Shown here: positions 12,161-22,910 of the stretch, piece after piece | Layout: every line of letters begins with the position of its first letter | Numbering within the stretch: position 1 is the first letter of the stretch | Assembly: GCA_963674455.1 (NCBI GenBank) | Contig: CAVMBE010000031.1 | Span: forward strand, 124,001-188,000 | DNA: 64,000 nt | DNA from: Lecanosticta acicola | Lineage: Eukaryota > Ascomycota > Dothideomycetes > Mycosphaerellales > Mycosphaerellaceae | Reading direction: 5' to 3' | Translations under genes and position numbers: made by a program | Notes under the pieces: model-generated | Databases searched by the model: none | What the model saw: the letters and a program-made list of their open reading frames with translations, nothing else | What the model was told of the DNA's origin: nothing

Positions 12161-13249
12161 CATCATGCACCAAGATTAGGTTGGAGATATCTGTGCCTGC
12201 GGGTGGAGAGACGCAGCTGCGTCTGTATTTCCACAGAACACCCCACAGCACGTGGCAAGGTGCTCACAGAACATCGGACAGCACCATAGGAGCATGTTTT
12301 CCGTATACGAGACGTTGCGAGGGTTCTCTTCAAGCCCGCCAGCATCCAGTTCAACCTCTTCAACTTTCTCCGGGCATCGGAAATCTGTGCTGGAATCTGC
12401 GCGTGGAAGAACGTCTCAAAAGTCCCTCCTGCGGCTCGTGAACACTCCCCACCTTCGAAAGGCGACTTGATCTTTTGCTTCCGATGCTTCTCCTCGGCGG
12501 CGCAATTCGGTGTAAAAGGACTCGCAATCAAAGCCACGTGCATTCCATATTCTGCACATTCTCCTCGGCAGTCTGCCAAGCGTCGGTCCTTGGCCGTATC
12601 TGTGGGCACTCACTCAGAGAATGTCTCTCTTCTAGCGTTTGCCGAACTACGACCATGAGATCGTTGCAAGTCTTTGTCAGTGTGATGCAATCGACCTCCA
12701 TATCTTTCAAGATCTCGGGCACATATTGTTCGAGCCGAATGAGGAGCTCTGTGGGGCTCTGCTGCTGCCTTTGGCGACGAGATTGGGCCAAAGAAAGTCG
12801 TGTTTGATTTGGTTGCATGGTATGCTGCTCGAGTCGGTTCTCTGAAAGCAGCATGGCGTGCTCCCTCCTTTCCCAGGGGGCTCTAAGCGCCGTGGAATCA
12901 GCGCTTGGCTTTAGCGTCCAGGGCTCTTGCTCCCTTGAACTTTTGCTCGCGCCTCTAAGACCGGCTCTGTACTCTAGCCTTCGGAGAACATTCCGCCAGT
13001 TGACGGGAATGTCGTTGGCGAAGATCATCGCCTTGTGCACGTCAATCACTCGATCTCTGGCCAATGCAGCTCAGTGAGACCTGAAGCGCGCTGTATATGT
13101 GAGCTGCGGTAAACACGGTCACGTGTTCCAGTCTCCTGCAGCCAGTCCAGGAAGGCATTCGTATCGTGTTTGTACTCGGCGTAGGTACTGTGCAACTCTT
13201 GCGCTTCATACATCTTGATCGTCGTCAGTGTGGGGAGCTCAAGTCTCAT
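12161..13249 (-). pseudogene. Broken DUF6604-like gene
   Basis: The frame starting at 13249 contains YAEYKHDTNAFLDWLQETG near its N-terminus, the style of the fungal DUF6604 domain (YKxDTxxxxxWL). Coding-like sequence then moves between frames: RVIDVHKAMIFANDIP at about 13055, LLIRLEQYVPEILKDMEVDC at about 12730, FDCESFYTELRRRGEA at about 12530, GTFETFFHAQIPAQISDARR at about 12430 and NMLLWCCPMFCEHLATCC at about 12280. No intron was found that joins these frames, so several indels are the simplest reading. Full-length relatives are large multi-copy fungal proteins of unknown function. The base composition is normal, so decay was not by RIP. Confidence 0.5.
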
Positions 13250-13555
13250 CCAAATGCAAACCTGTCATCATGGCAGAAGATTCCTCGCCTCTTGCTGAGG
13301 CAAAAGAGCCCAACGGTGTGTCTTCTTCGCTGACCGTGTTCGTTATCAGGTCCTGGAGGAAACAGTGCTGTTTTGCCGGGCCGAAGTGAAAGGTCACAGG
13401 GGCTGTCATTGGTGTTGTGGGTGTCTTGAGATGCGAACAAACAGAGGTGAGAGACTCGGAGCGGGGGCAATAATTTTCCGTAGCGCATCCTTGACAACGC
13501 GACGCTTCAGCTCACTCGCTCCTTGGGTAGCTACGATCATCATCAGTCTATCATC

Positions 13556-14060
13556 ATGCCCATCCAAGACCTGCCTGCGGAGCTTATCGATATAATCTGC
13601 CAATACAGTGGCCTTTCTGAGGTCAGAGGGGAGGAATTTGTGGCCTTTCATAAGGGATATTGAACAAACTCAATGGCATTTTGCGACCCCATTCCTCTTT
13701 GACGACAGTATGGACGGAGATGATCTAGGTCTTCTTGTGTCCAAATTCAAGGAAGGTGACTTTATCCGCTTGATCAAGAATGCTGAATGACTGTTAAGTC
13801 TTGATCTGCGGCTTCTAGAGGATGAGCACCCCTTTCAGACAGGCTTTTGGTATTCTCGGACGACGACGACGACTATTCTGAAGAGTGGTGAGGAAGAGGG
13901 TGATGTATCTTGGAGATGCTATTCAACACGGTCCACCTGGAAAGTTAAAGGGTGGTAGACACGAATACCCAGAGATGACATGTATCTGCTCCCCAGCTCC
14001 ATGTTGACCTGGTTGTCTGGTGACAATTTCGAGAGGCCTTCTCTAAGTGAGTCCTTCTGT
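13556..14060 (+). pseudogene. F-box-like gene relic
   Basis: The ATG at 13556 starts MPIQDLPAELIDIICQYSGL, a typical N-terminal F-box helix (LPxELxxxI). After about 21 codons the frame must shift: the continuation FIRDIEQTQWHFATPFLFD is in another frame, then SKFKEGDFIRLIKNAE ends in a stop at 13788-13790, with further degraded sequence behind. An intact member would be an F-box substrate adaptor for SCF ubiquitin ligase. This copy is truncated and frameshifted and probably not functional. Confidence 0.5.
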
Positions 14061-14235
14061 AGGTGAAGGTTTGAGCGGCAGTATCACTGATATGTGGATT
14101 TGAATTGCTCAGCTACGTCCTTCAAACACTCAGTCCACGGCAAAGATGAACCGCCCTCAAAGCACCAACCAAGCTCCCATTAAACCGACACTCCGTTCGA
14201 TTCCCCGACCGCAACAACCATGTACGAGGACACTC

Positions 14236-15005
14236 CTAAGTCTTCTTGAACCACAGGGGGAACGCCATCCTGAGATCTTCGAACACTTTCAACGCAGCGG
14301 CCTGCCCTGGGTATGGCCCCAACTTCGCCGCGATCCTCTCGCATTCTTCCCACTCGTCCGAGCCTATTCTGTAACACATGAAAGCCCGGCGTACCTGGTC
14401 GTAATCCCAGTGTTCCGAGCTGTTGTTCGTGCCGACGGAGTAGTGGATCTCAATGTCCGTGCCTCGCTTGTCGGGATCGGCGACACGGTTGAGCCAACGG
14501 GTGAGGCCATTGTCAGGGAGGGCCATGTCGTTGCAGAAAGAGAGGGTGATTACGAGAGAGCGCTTCTTCTGCTTATCGGCCTCGTCTTTCTTGGGCGTCA
14601 ACTTCTTTAGCTGAGGGTCGGGGATGCGGTTGAGGAAGGTGACCTAAAGACATCTTAGCTGTTGGTGCGAGCCACTTGCGAAGGAGAGTACGTACGATGT
14701 GGGCGAAGTTGTAATTGATGACTTCGGTGTGGAGGGGCGTGGTGCCATACTGAATGCGGTCGACGAGCTCAGCGTGGATCTGCTTGTTGACCTGCTTCCA
14801 TTAGTCACGAGTCGAAGCTAAAGACAGTAGCGCTTCAGATGGGGCTACTTACACGGATGAGCGCGCACGCAGTTGACAGAGGCTTGCGGACGTTGCGAGA
14901 GAGTTTCGGTGGGCAATCTTCGAAGACCATGTCGTAGATGGCGTCACGCGTCTCCTGAGCGAGCTCGAGGAAGGGGCAGCGTTCGTCTGGTGTGGAGTCG
15001 GCCAT
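14236..15005 (-). CDS. Hypothetical fungal protein with 2EXR/F-box-like N-terminus
   Basis: Three exons, 15005-14853, 14791-14696 and 14643-14236. Introns of 61 and 52 bp start GTAAGT and GTACGT, end AG, and keep frame. The product is 218 aa. The N-terminus PFLELAQETRDAIYDMVF (residues about 11-28) has the pattern seen at the start of many ascomycete proteins of the 2EXR/LPxEIRxxIY kind. The rest (for example NKQIHAELVDRIQYGT, VITLSFCNDMALPDNGL, HWDYDQVRRAFMCYRIGSDEW) matches no function I recognise. It sits among relics yet has clean splice sites and no internal stop, so I call it intact. A role in protein-protein interaction is possible but not shown. Confidence 0.65.
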
Positions 15006-15444
15006 GTTGGGCACGCTCGAGAATGTTGCGGAATTTCAAGTCTTGCAGCGTCGAGTTTGACGAAAGCTGGAGTTGCATTGAGAGACGTTACTCCTGTTGT
15101 CGTCGGTTTGAATTGCTCGCTGCGCTCGAATGATTCCGGCTCACTTCCGACTTTGGAAGCTGCATTGTCACATGCGCGCGCGGAAGGCCCACAAAATAGA
15201 CTCCCCGCTAGCGAAGCCGTTTACAAAGCTGGAAGCTGCGACCCTCGACATCACTTCTACAAACATCCTTGGATCTTTCCACAACGGGACGACATCGGCT
15301 TCTTGCAAGTTTCAGCGAGTTCAAGGCAGCAGTGAGTCGCTACAAGAGTGGTGGTAGCAGCGGTCGAGATAACATATCGATTCGCAAAGACGCTGTAAAC
15401 CGGGACTGATCATCGCCCCCAACGTCACCACAACGACTCAGGAT

Positions 15445-15835
15445 CATGAGCTCCTCACATTCGCTGCTGCCGGCAAAATGTTCCAATACAAACTACGGGT
15501 GGACGAGCACTCGGTCCGGCTACTCGCGAGGCATCACAATATGTCATGACTGTGGCGCGCGGTTTGCGACGGAGATGGTTTTGGTAAAGAACCGTTTAGC
15601 AGCCAAAAATTAACGTGTGATACGGAGTCCCGGGACCAAATGGTACGCATACTCCTACCATGGCACACGTCCTCCGAATGGCCGCCGGTTTCTGCTGATG
15701 AGTTGGTCGTTTTGGCATTGTGCCATGAAGGGCCCATGACGCCTGTCGAGACTCAGAAATGGATCTTGGAGGTGTTAGAATAGTATCGTAAGATCTTCAC
15801 CATGTCAATTTGGATCCGTGAAGATCATGCTTGAG
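15445..15835 (+). pseudogene. Relic of a multi-copy fungal hypothetical gene
   Basis: The frame around 15655-15830 reads WPPVSADELVVLALCHEGP, then MTPVETQKWILEVLE, a TAG stop at 15781, then YRKIFTMSIWIREDHA. The run on both sides of the stop is protein-like and similar in style to recurrent Dothideomycete hypothetical proteins (HEGPMTxxETxxWILExxxYY). The upstream part (from about 15445) is in other frames. It is probably an inactive copy. Function unknown. Confidence 0.35.
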
Positions 15836-15839
15836 CCTG

Positions 15840-16655
15840 GGCGCGAACCACCCCGTAATAGAGGTCCAAGCCCGCGGTACATAAGCCCAGCATTTGCTTC
15901 TCACGATGTCAGCAAGGGCCCGTATCTGCTGCACCATTAATGTCTTCGCATCGTAGTAGCGTTGCTTCCTTGAAGAATAGGGGATTCCGAATACATCGAA
16001 CTGTGAAATACTGACCATGCGAGAGAAAGCGCGTATAGTCCCGTGTGCTGATTAGGGCGTACTAGAAAGTAGATACAATTCTACATCCCGCTACCGACCA
16101 GACAGATTGGGATACCATTCCGAAGAAGACCCTCTAATAGGAACATTTGGGACCGTCCGGCTAAGCATGGACGGGAAGGCGGTTAAGCAGCATGTACCGT
16201 CATCGATAAAATTTTCTACAGAGGCGCGTGAACAAAATCGCAGGAACACGCAAACAGTAGAGCGACTGCAAGCCGACTCTACTTACCGCCTGCCTTGATA
16301 GTTTGACGTTTCTCTCACCCTCCGCCTCTAACGCCCATGTGCGTGCCGCGGCGCGAAGCAAATGCGTTTATGATGACGAGACGCGCCACCAGCACTCGTG
16401 TCAAATTTGTCTGAGCTTCGAGAGCCTTGGAGCGTGCTGTGAAGCCCTCTTCTGTTCTCTGATCCGGCGCGTCGGGATGTGCGGTATATTTGCGGACCTT
16501 AGACCCCTCGACGTCGAAGCGCGCTTGGGTAAGCCCGAGGTGATGCGCAGGCGTGATTTCGATTGAACACGATCCGATTTGGATTTATTGGCATCCCTTT
16601 GGACACTTTTGGTATTCGTGGATGCATTTTCATACAGGTTGTGCGCTCTCGGGTC
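15840..16655. other. Intergenic, no gene supported
   Basis: Only short unsupported frames are present. The right end probably includes the 3' UTR of the FMT1 gene. Confidence 0.5.
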
Positions 16656-17768
16656 TCAGCTTGTCTGAGACGTGCGAACCTTTGACAACTCGCTATGTTT
16701 CAAAATGAGATTCCTTAGGCCGGCAAGTGCTGTTCGTGGCTTCCCACCTTCCACAGTCGCGTAGCTAGGAGCGAGAAGGCTTTCATCAACAGTCCAGACA
16801 CCTATCATTGGCTTCTTCTGCTTGTAATTCAAAGTTGGTCTTCCAGGCAATCTTGGCCAGTCAGTGTGAAACTCCAGCAGCTCTTTCCCCACGATTCTCC
16901 GCCAGGGTCCCTCAAACGTAATGCGTTTTGCTTCTTGTGGCTTTCCGTGGCAATATTGATATGTAGTCCTGTCCCACAGGCGACCAAGCACGCGGTCATA
17001 ACGAAGAATCTTGTCTGACGTCCACGTAGACCAGTCAATGTGACGATCCTCTGGAGTGATTTTGGGAGCATGCTCCAATTCGCCCTGCGAGGCATCTGCC
17101 CCTGAGATAGGTAGTGGAGATGCTTTCAAGTCACGGAGAATGATATTCTGCAACATGGATGCACCAATTGGGCCCAAGGTATCGATAAGGTGCTCAACAG
17201 TACAGTCTTCTGGGATAGCCAACTGCATTTGATCTAGAATCTTGCCATGATCGAATTTGGTATGATGCATGTCTTGAAGAGAAACACCGGTATGGGTTCT
17301 CCCTTTGAGCAGAGCATGCTGGATTGGCGCAGGACCACGCAAGTCCGGAAGCAAGGATGGATGGACATTCAGACCGCCATACTTTGCCTCCCTCAGCAAA
17401 CGAGCTGGGATGAGAAGGCCGAAAGAAACGGCGATGATAAGATCGGGAGTACGTCGAGGTTTCCAGCCGGTGAAGGTGTCAAGCTGATAGACGGGCAGGG
17501 ACAGCTCTTCAGCAACACTTTTGATCGGCGGCTCCTGGATCTCCTGCAAGCCCCGTCCCACCCGCTTGGCAGGCCTGCAGACAACCTCGATGGATTGGAC
17601 CTTGTCAAGGGTTCGGTCCAGCAATCGATGTACTGCTCTGAGGGAATATATGCTGAACTCGTCTGCACCGCAGAAGAGAATGCTGTAGAGCCGTGAGGTG
17701 AAATGGCCTCCTATTCGGGTCGGTCGAATTGCTCTCTTTGCAGGCCTGGCGAAGAATGTCCTGAGCAT
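16656..17768 (-). CDS. FMT1: Mitochondrial methionyl-tRNA formyltransferase
   Basis: Single exon, 370 aa. It transfers a formyl group from 10-formyltetrahydrofolate to Met-tRNA for mitochondrial translation initiation. The N-terminus (MLRTFFARPAKRAIRPTRIG) is basic and lacks acidic residues, as in a mitochondrial presequence. The Rossmann-type formyltransferase core follows: ILFCGADEFSIYSL at about 31-44, PDLIIAVSFGLLIP at about 108-121 and the family signature LNVHPSLLPDLRGPAPIQ at about 133-150, which carries the substrate-binding Asn and His and the SLLP loop. The C-terminal domain includes HIDWSTWTSDKILRYDRVLG, resembling the FMT C-terminal tRNA-binding domain (IDW). It is divergent from the SDR gene, with 536 bp between their starts. 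Confidence 0.9.
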   Translation of the reverse strand: MLRTFFARPAKRAIRPTRIGGHFTSRLYSILFCGADEFSIYSLRAVHRLLDRTLDKVQSIEVVCRPAKRVGRGLQEIQEPPIKSVAEELSLPVYQLDTFTGWKPRRTPDLIIAVSFGLLIPARLLREAKYGGLNVHPSLLPDLRGPAPIQHALLKGRTHTGVSLQDMHHTKFDHGKILDQMQLAIPEDCTVEHLIDTLGPIGASMLQNIILRDLKASPLPISGADASQGELEHAPKITPEDRHIDWSTWTSDKILRYDRVLGRLWDRTTYQYCHGKPQEAKRITFEGPWRRIVGKELLEFHTDWPRLPGRPTLNYKQKKPMIGVWTVDESLLAPSYATVEGGKPRTALAGLRNLILKHSELSKVRTSQTS

Positions 17769-18304
17769 ATTTCAATGATTATGCTCCTAAAGTGTGCACG
17801 TAAGACAGGGTCATCGTTACATCGGAGTATGAGGCATCTCGAATATATCTCGAAGACAGGCGGGTCTTTCTTGGGGGAGGCGTGCCGGCGTAGAGTCCGC
17901 TGCAGCGCTCAGATCGCGGCGCGTCCCAAGCGTCGGATTGGCGTTTCTCCTCACCAAATAGGTCCCATCTCTCGTCGCAACGTTCACATGCCGCCTTTCA
18001 TCTTCCAGGTCAGCCAGAAATCATCAAGCCGCTTCACGTGAGACGTGTTGTACAATATCAGCAGAGGTGACTTCACACTGGCGTAGCGAACGGCGGTGCT
18101 TGCCTTGTGGTGCGGACGCGGTGACATCACATTAACGCGAGATTTCAATGTTCGTCAGAATGATGAGCACATGAAGGATACATGTAAGTTGAAGATGCCA
18201 CTCTTCCTCTCTCGTCTTCTCTCAATTACCCATTCAGTCTCGAGCAGAGAACTCTCAAGCTATCTACCTTGACACCACAATAAAGCAGACTCATCCACAC
18301 CAAA
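17769..18304. promoter_or_regulatory. Divergent spacer between FMT1 and the SDR gene
   Basis: The 536-bp region holds both upstream regions. The bases just before 18305 are pyrimidine-rich with CAAAATG at the SDR start, a good fungal initiation context. No specific operator is recognisable. Confidence 0.4.
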
Positions 18305-19256
18305 ATGTCCGCCGACAAACCCCAATTCGACATCGGTCACCAGCCAAATGTCCAGCACCAGCAGTTCCCCGGAACGCAAACCAAGATGGACCCAGCCCCG
18401 TCGACCGAACACGTCCCACAGCCAGACGGCGGTTACAAGCTCTACCAAGCAGCCGGCAAGCTCAAAGACAAGAAAGCCCTCATCACTGGCGGAGACTCCG
18501 GCATTGGACGTGCTACGGCCGTTCTCTTCGCCATGGAAGGTGCCGACAGCTTCATCGCCTACCTCCCAGACGAGCAGAAAGATGCAGAAGAGACGAAGCA
18601 ATTGGTAGAAAAGTACGGACGCCAGTGCTTTCTGTATCCTACCAATCTGAAAGAGCGGAAAAACTGCGAGGCGGTGGTGAACGAGGCGTTGAAGCAGTTG
18701 GGTGGAATTGATATCCTCTTCAACAATCATGCGTATCAGATGATGACCAATGATATCCATGAGCTCAGTGAGGAGCAGTGGCTGCATACCTTCGACACCA
18801 ACATCCACCGTGAGCTACCATATTCCAAACTTTACCCCTCACCAGATGGCTAACCCAATCATAGCCTTCTTCTACATCTCCAAATACGCCCTCCCTCACA
18901 TGAAGAAAGGTGCAGCAATCATCAATAACGCGTCCGTAAACGCCTACGTCGGTCGCCCAGATCTGCTCGACTATACTTCCACCAAAGGCGCAATCGTAGC
19001 CTTCACTCGCGGCCTCTCCAACCAATACGTCCACAAGGGAATCCGTGTCAACGCGCTCGCTCCAGGTCCAGTCTGGACACCTCTCATCCCATCCACGATG
19101 ACCGACGACGCGATCAAGCAGTTCTCCAGCCCAATGGGACGTCCAGGTCAACCCAGCGAGATCGCGTCGTGTGCGGTGTTCTTGGCTAGCACGGATAGCT
19201 CACAGTTGAGCGGACAGACCATACACTGCAACGGTGGTGTTATTGTGAATGGCTAG
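18305..19256 (+). CDS. Short-chain dehydrogenase/reductase, NAD(P)-dependent
   Basis: Two exons, 18305-18809 and 18865-19256, with a 55-bp GTGAGC...ATAG intron, giving 298 aa. It is a classical SDR fold. The cofactor motif TGGDSGIGRA (about residues 60-69) is the TGxxxGxG signature, NNHAYQ stands where NNAG usually is, and a catalytic Ser region (NNASVNAY) precedes YTSTKGAI, the YxxxK pair. The N-terminal extension with FPGTQTKMDPAP and the C-terminal SGQTIHCNGGVIVNG are typical of the bacterial general-stress and fungal oxidoreductase subfamily related to YhxC/YdaD. The substrate cannot be told from sequence. It is convergent with the STF2-like gene, 603 bp apart. Confidence 0.88.
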
Positions 19257-19859
19257 AGGGCTCATGGACTTGAGATGAGAGGTCGTGTGCATGGCTTTGA
19301 GCGATGCGTGCATACAGGACTGTACTTTCGGCATTAGCGGTAATGAGTACACGAGCGAATGGAATGAAACTTCCTTGACATCCACCGTAATTATCACTCT
19401 CCTTCGTATTGTGCTGCTGTGATCGTCGATGTTGTGCGTGCTGTCAAGCAAGATTGAAACGGTTGTTGCCTGAGGCACGATTTGGAAGCGATGGGATCCA
19501 CGCGTGCAGCCAGCTTTCCCGCTCAACAATTTCATCTCTCCCTCCCTCCTCAACGAACGCGACAGGAAACAACATTGTATATGGGTTGCACGTCGTTCTA
19601 ATTCGCGTTGCTTCGACCTCGCTTGCTATTTTACAGTTTCTCGGTTTCTTCGTCATCGCCAGTATCGCGATCTTCGTTCATACTGACATTGCAGAATCGG
19701 AACGCCGCTCCTCCCATCGCCAGCGAAAAAAGAGTAGACGCCAGCCATCGTTACACGCTCCAAGCTCATCGAGAAACGCCCGATTGTCGCCGCCAGTCAC
19801 AAGTCATAATATCACAGTAACCCTCGCGGTTTATCACCAGCAAGGCTCAGCAGAAGGTC
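19257..19859. other. Convergent intergenic spacer
   Basis: 3' flanks of the SDR gene (+) and the STF2-like gene (-). No supported gene. Confidence 0.5.
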
Positions 19860-20448
19860 CTACTTCTGCAGATGTTCCTCCTCGGTATCGGCGGAGCTGG
19901 AAGTGCTCATCTTCTCGAGCTCCGCGCCATCCGGACCGTGGATGTCTTCGTCGTATTCGACCATGGCGTCCTCGTCGATGGCTTCGAATTTGGTCTTGAG
20001 GGCGGAGTGGCCGGCTGCGGCGGAGCTGGAATTGCTGCGGCGCTTGGGCTTGAGCATGTTGTAGGAGTAGTCTTCGAGCTCGGACATGCCGGCTTGGCCC
20101 CTGGGATATGGGTTAGTATGAGGGTGCTATGGGAGAGGTGATGTGTGTGAAGAGTGTAGACACAGTGATGAGGAGGGGAAGACATACCAGTTGGCCTTGC
20201 CGCCGCCTTGCTTCTTGGTGGTGTGGGGGTTGACGTCGCTGTAGCCGCTCTTGGCGAAGTAGCGAGGGAGATGCTCTTCTGGAGCAGCGGTGCCGTTGGC
20301 GAGGCCGACGTGGTCACGGTCGGTGGCCTTGTGGGTGCGAGTCACTGAGAGGAGACGTCAGTACAGAGATGCCACGTGGATGGTATGATGACGCCAATGC
20401 AGTCGTATCAAGCAGAACAGGCATTGGACGGGAAGGTAAGCACGTACT
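19860..20448 (-). CDS. STF2-like hydrophilin / ATPase-stabilising factor, start codon split by an intron
   Basis: Coding exons are 20448 (the single A of ATG), 20344-20188 and 20100-19860. Introns are 103 bp (GTACGT...CTCAG) and 87 bp (GTATGT...CCCAG). The product is 132 aa starting MTRTHKATDRDH. The first half, with YFAKSGYSDVNPHTTKKQGG then GKANWGQAG, matches yeast Stf2/Tfs-type proteins (MTRTNKW..., KKQGxGKxNWG). In yeast these bind the F1Fo-ATPase regulatory factors and act as hydrophilins in desiccation tolerance. The C-terminal part is acidic and Ser-rich. No in-frame ATG exists in exon 2 before MTRT; the codon there is GTG, whose G is intronic. The conserved N-terminus therefore needs splicing to make the ATG. 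Confidence 0.82.
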
Positions 20449-22910
20449 CTTTGCGGAGTGTTGATGGGTGGGTGGTGTAGAGTTGGTGAGTGTGTGGTTC
20501 GGTTGATGGATGTTAGAGTTGGATGGCGAGTGAAGAAGTAGAGTGAGATTGGTAGTTGTCGAATGATAAAGGGATGAAGAGAAGAAGAGGTCGTGGAGAG
20601 CTATGAGCTACAAGCTTCGTGCTGCTATCAAAGGGTCGCGTGATCAGTGAGTGACGCTCGGCTCGAGTTGGCCGCTTGCCTTGACGACGATGATGATGAA
20701 CAAAGCGTTGTTTCGGGGAATCTCCCGGACGCGTGCCTTGCAGCTTGCCAATGCCAATGCTTTGCTTATTGCGACGTTACCCAATTGCTCTTCGTTCCAT
20801 GGCTACGTCTACGCAATGTTGGTCACGAGGGCCGGCATTGGTATGGCGTGCCTTCCGCGATAGCCTCCGCGAGAGTCAGGAGAGAAGGCACACGATCACG
20901 CGGGGTCAGCTTCCATCCTTAAAAGCCACGTCTCGAACGGCGCCTCATCGGCAGCTTATACAGATATATCCGTCGCTTCTAGAGTATCAATCGACTTCAA
21001 TTCTCGCATCTCAACGTCCCTCGTTAGCAAATGTGGAGCACCTGTTTGCTCTCTATTTACACCCAGCCCAGCTACCGGATTTGACGTCATCCCCTCGGCA
21101 CATGCTGCCCTTCACGAGCCTGCAACCACCGTTTTGAGCCACGACGGGAGATAAGAAGCTGCTTGAGCTCACATTCTATCCTATCTTATCCTATCGATGC
21201 ATTGTCCATGATGATAAGCACAACACATCCAACACGTCCAAGCAAAAAACGATACATTCATTATGTACCTGCAGTGTTCGGCTCACGTCTCCGAGAGATA
21301 GGGTTCAAGGCCGGGCGCGGGCCGCAGTCTGGGGTAGAGGTCGACAAGGGTCCAAGTGAAACAGACTGTCATGTGAGCTGCTTCCCACCTCTAACCGATA
21401 CGATGTTGACAATTGGCAACTTCCCCCCCACGATATACGACTGCGATGGTATTTCCTGGAAACATATGGAAACATGCGAGAACATTCGGAGCGATGTGAA
21501 GACTCCATAGAAACGACCAAGGATTCTTATCGCAACACATACCACAACACGTCATCGTGTCTCCTGAACCGGATTCCGTCTCTGATGTTCTTGGGGATAC
21601 CCAGGTAGCAGTATCTTTCCACAGTAGGGGCTGAAGGCAACAGCATATTGCTACAAGAGAAACGATTTGCCCGTTAGGTTTCAGAGACTGGTGGCAACCT
21701 GTTTTCAACATACCTTCCCTCCTGCAGCGGTAGACCGTCGCTGGAATGATGGACCGTGGAGGCCCCAGATATGACCTAGTGGATGTGACAGGGCATCACA
21801 TGTCGAGAGCCTCGGATATTCTGCCCATGAGGTTTACTGGCTCTTGTTGGAAAAGGCAGTTGGTCCATGCCATGGACCCTATGATAAACTGCCGGGTCGA
21901 ACTTCGCAGAGCTCTCTCCTTCTCTGGATCACTGCCTGCGCTTCTGGATGATTACTTGAGTACGGAGACGTCTGTACAAGGCATTCGGCTTACAAACTTC
22001 CCCGGAGAGAAAACGATACCCGTTCGGTATTAGTTGACTCCCGATCGTGGAAGCCATTTTCAGTTTAGATGCCAGCCCGATTCGGAGTGGAAGCACTGCA
22101 ATGGGATGAGGGGACGACTCTCATTGAAATGTATGTGGGTTGGGTGAGGGACGCTCTCGCTGTTGTGTCTATGTATGTGCTGAGTTTCATACATGCAGCA
22201 TTCTCAACATGAGATGACTAGCATTGGCGCGATCCCAAAGCCCATTCAAGCCATTTATGGATGAGAAATGCACTCACCGCCGTAGTGAACAATGCCGTGT
22301 ATGCGCCGATCAATGGAGCTTTGGAGATCCGACTCGACGAGCCATGATCGTCGGAGAGAGACTGAACGTCCTTACATCGTATACTGTTGCCTCAGCGAGC
22401 GGATGTACACACTGAGAGCTGGCCGACCATGACTGCAAGCCACATTCCAGCCGCTGCTTTGTGTGAAGTCGTCAAGCGCTGCTTTACAACGCCTCATACC
22501 GCTTCAAGCTCTTGCAAGCGCGAAGAAGCTTCGTTAACAGCCTTTGTCCGAGAAGCCCAACGACAACTCAGAGGATGTTGTACAGAGACAGTACGTGGGA
22601 CAGCTTGATGGCCACTCCCAACGGGATCATCGATGACACTCATACGGTTGGTTGGCCTGATCCATCAAAAGGTATCAATACTCTTGGTCGGTTCTCCCTT
22701 CCTGCAGGAGACAAACAACTACAGCGCTTCTTCAACACCTGTCGACATTCTTGCAACAACCACGATAGCATTTGCATCAGTCATTGAGATAAACATTCTG
22801 CTACTGCTTCTGGCTCTGATCGCCGGAGATAGCTTTGCTGCTCCTTACCTCGTCAAATGGTAACAGAAGGAACAAACATCGTCATAACAAGAAGAGAGCT
22901 CAGCTCATAT
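20449..22910. other. Long intergenic stretch, no gene supported
   Basis: About 2.4 kb between the STF2-like promoter and the ALG11 3' end. All frames are short and lack recognisable motifs or plausible splicing. It may hold the STF2-like 5' UTR, a non-coding RNA or old relics, none of which can be shown. Confidence 0.4.

Noticed and set aside
18260..18808. Minus-strand frame of 182 codons
   Set aside because: Antisense to SDR exon 1, which has clear motifs.
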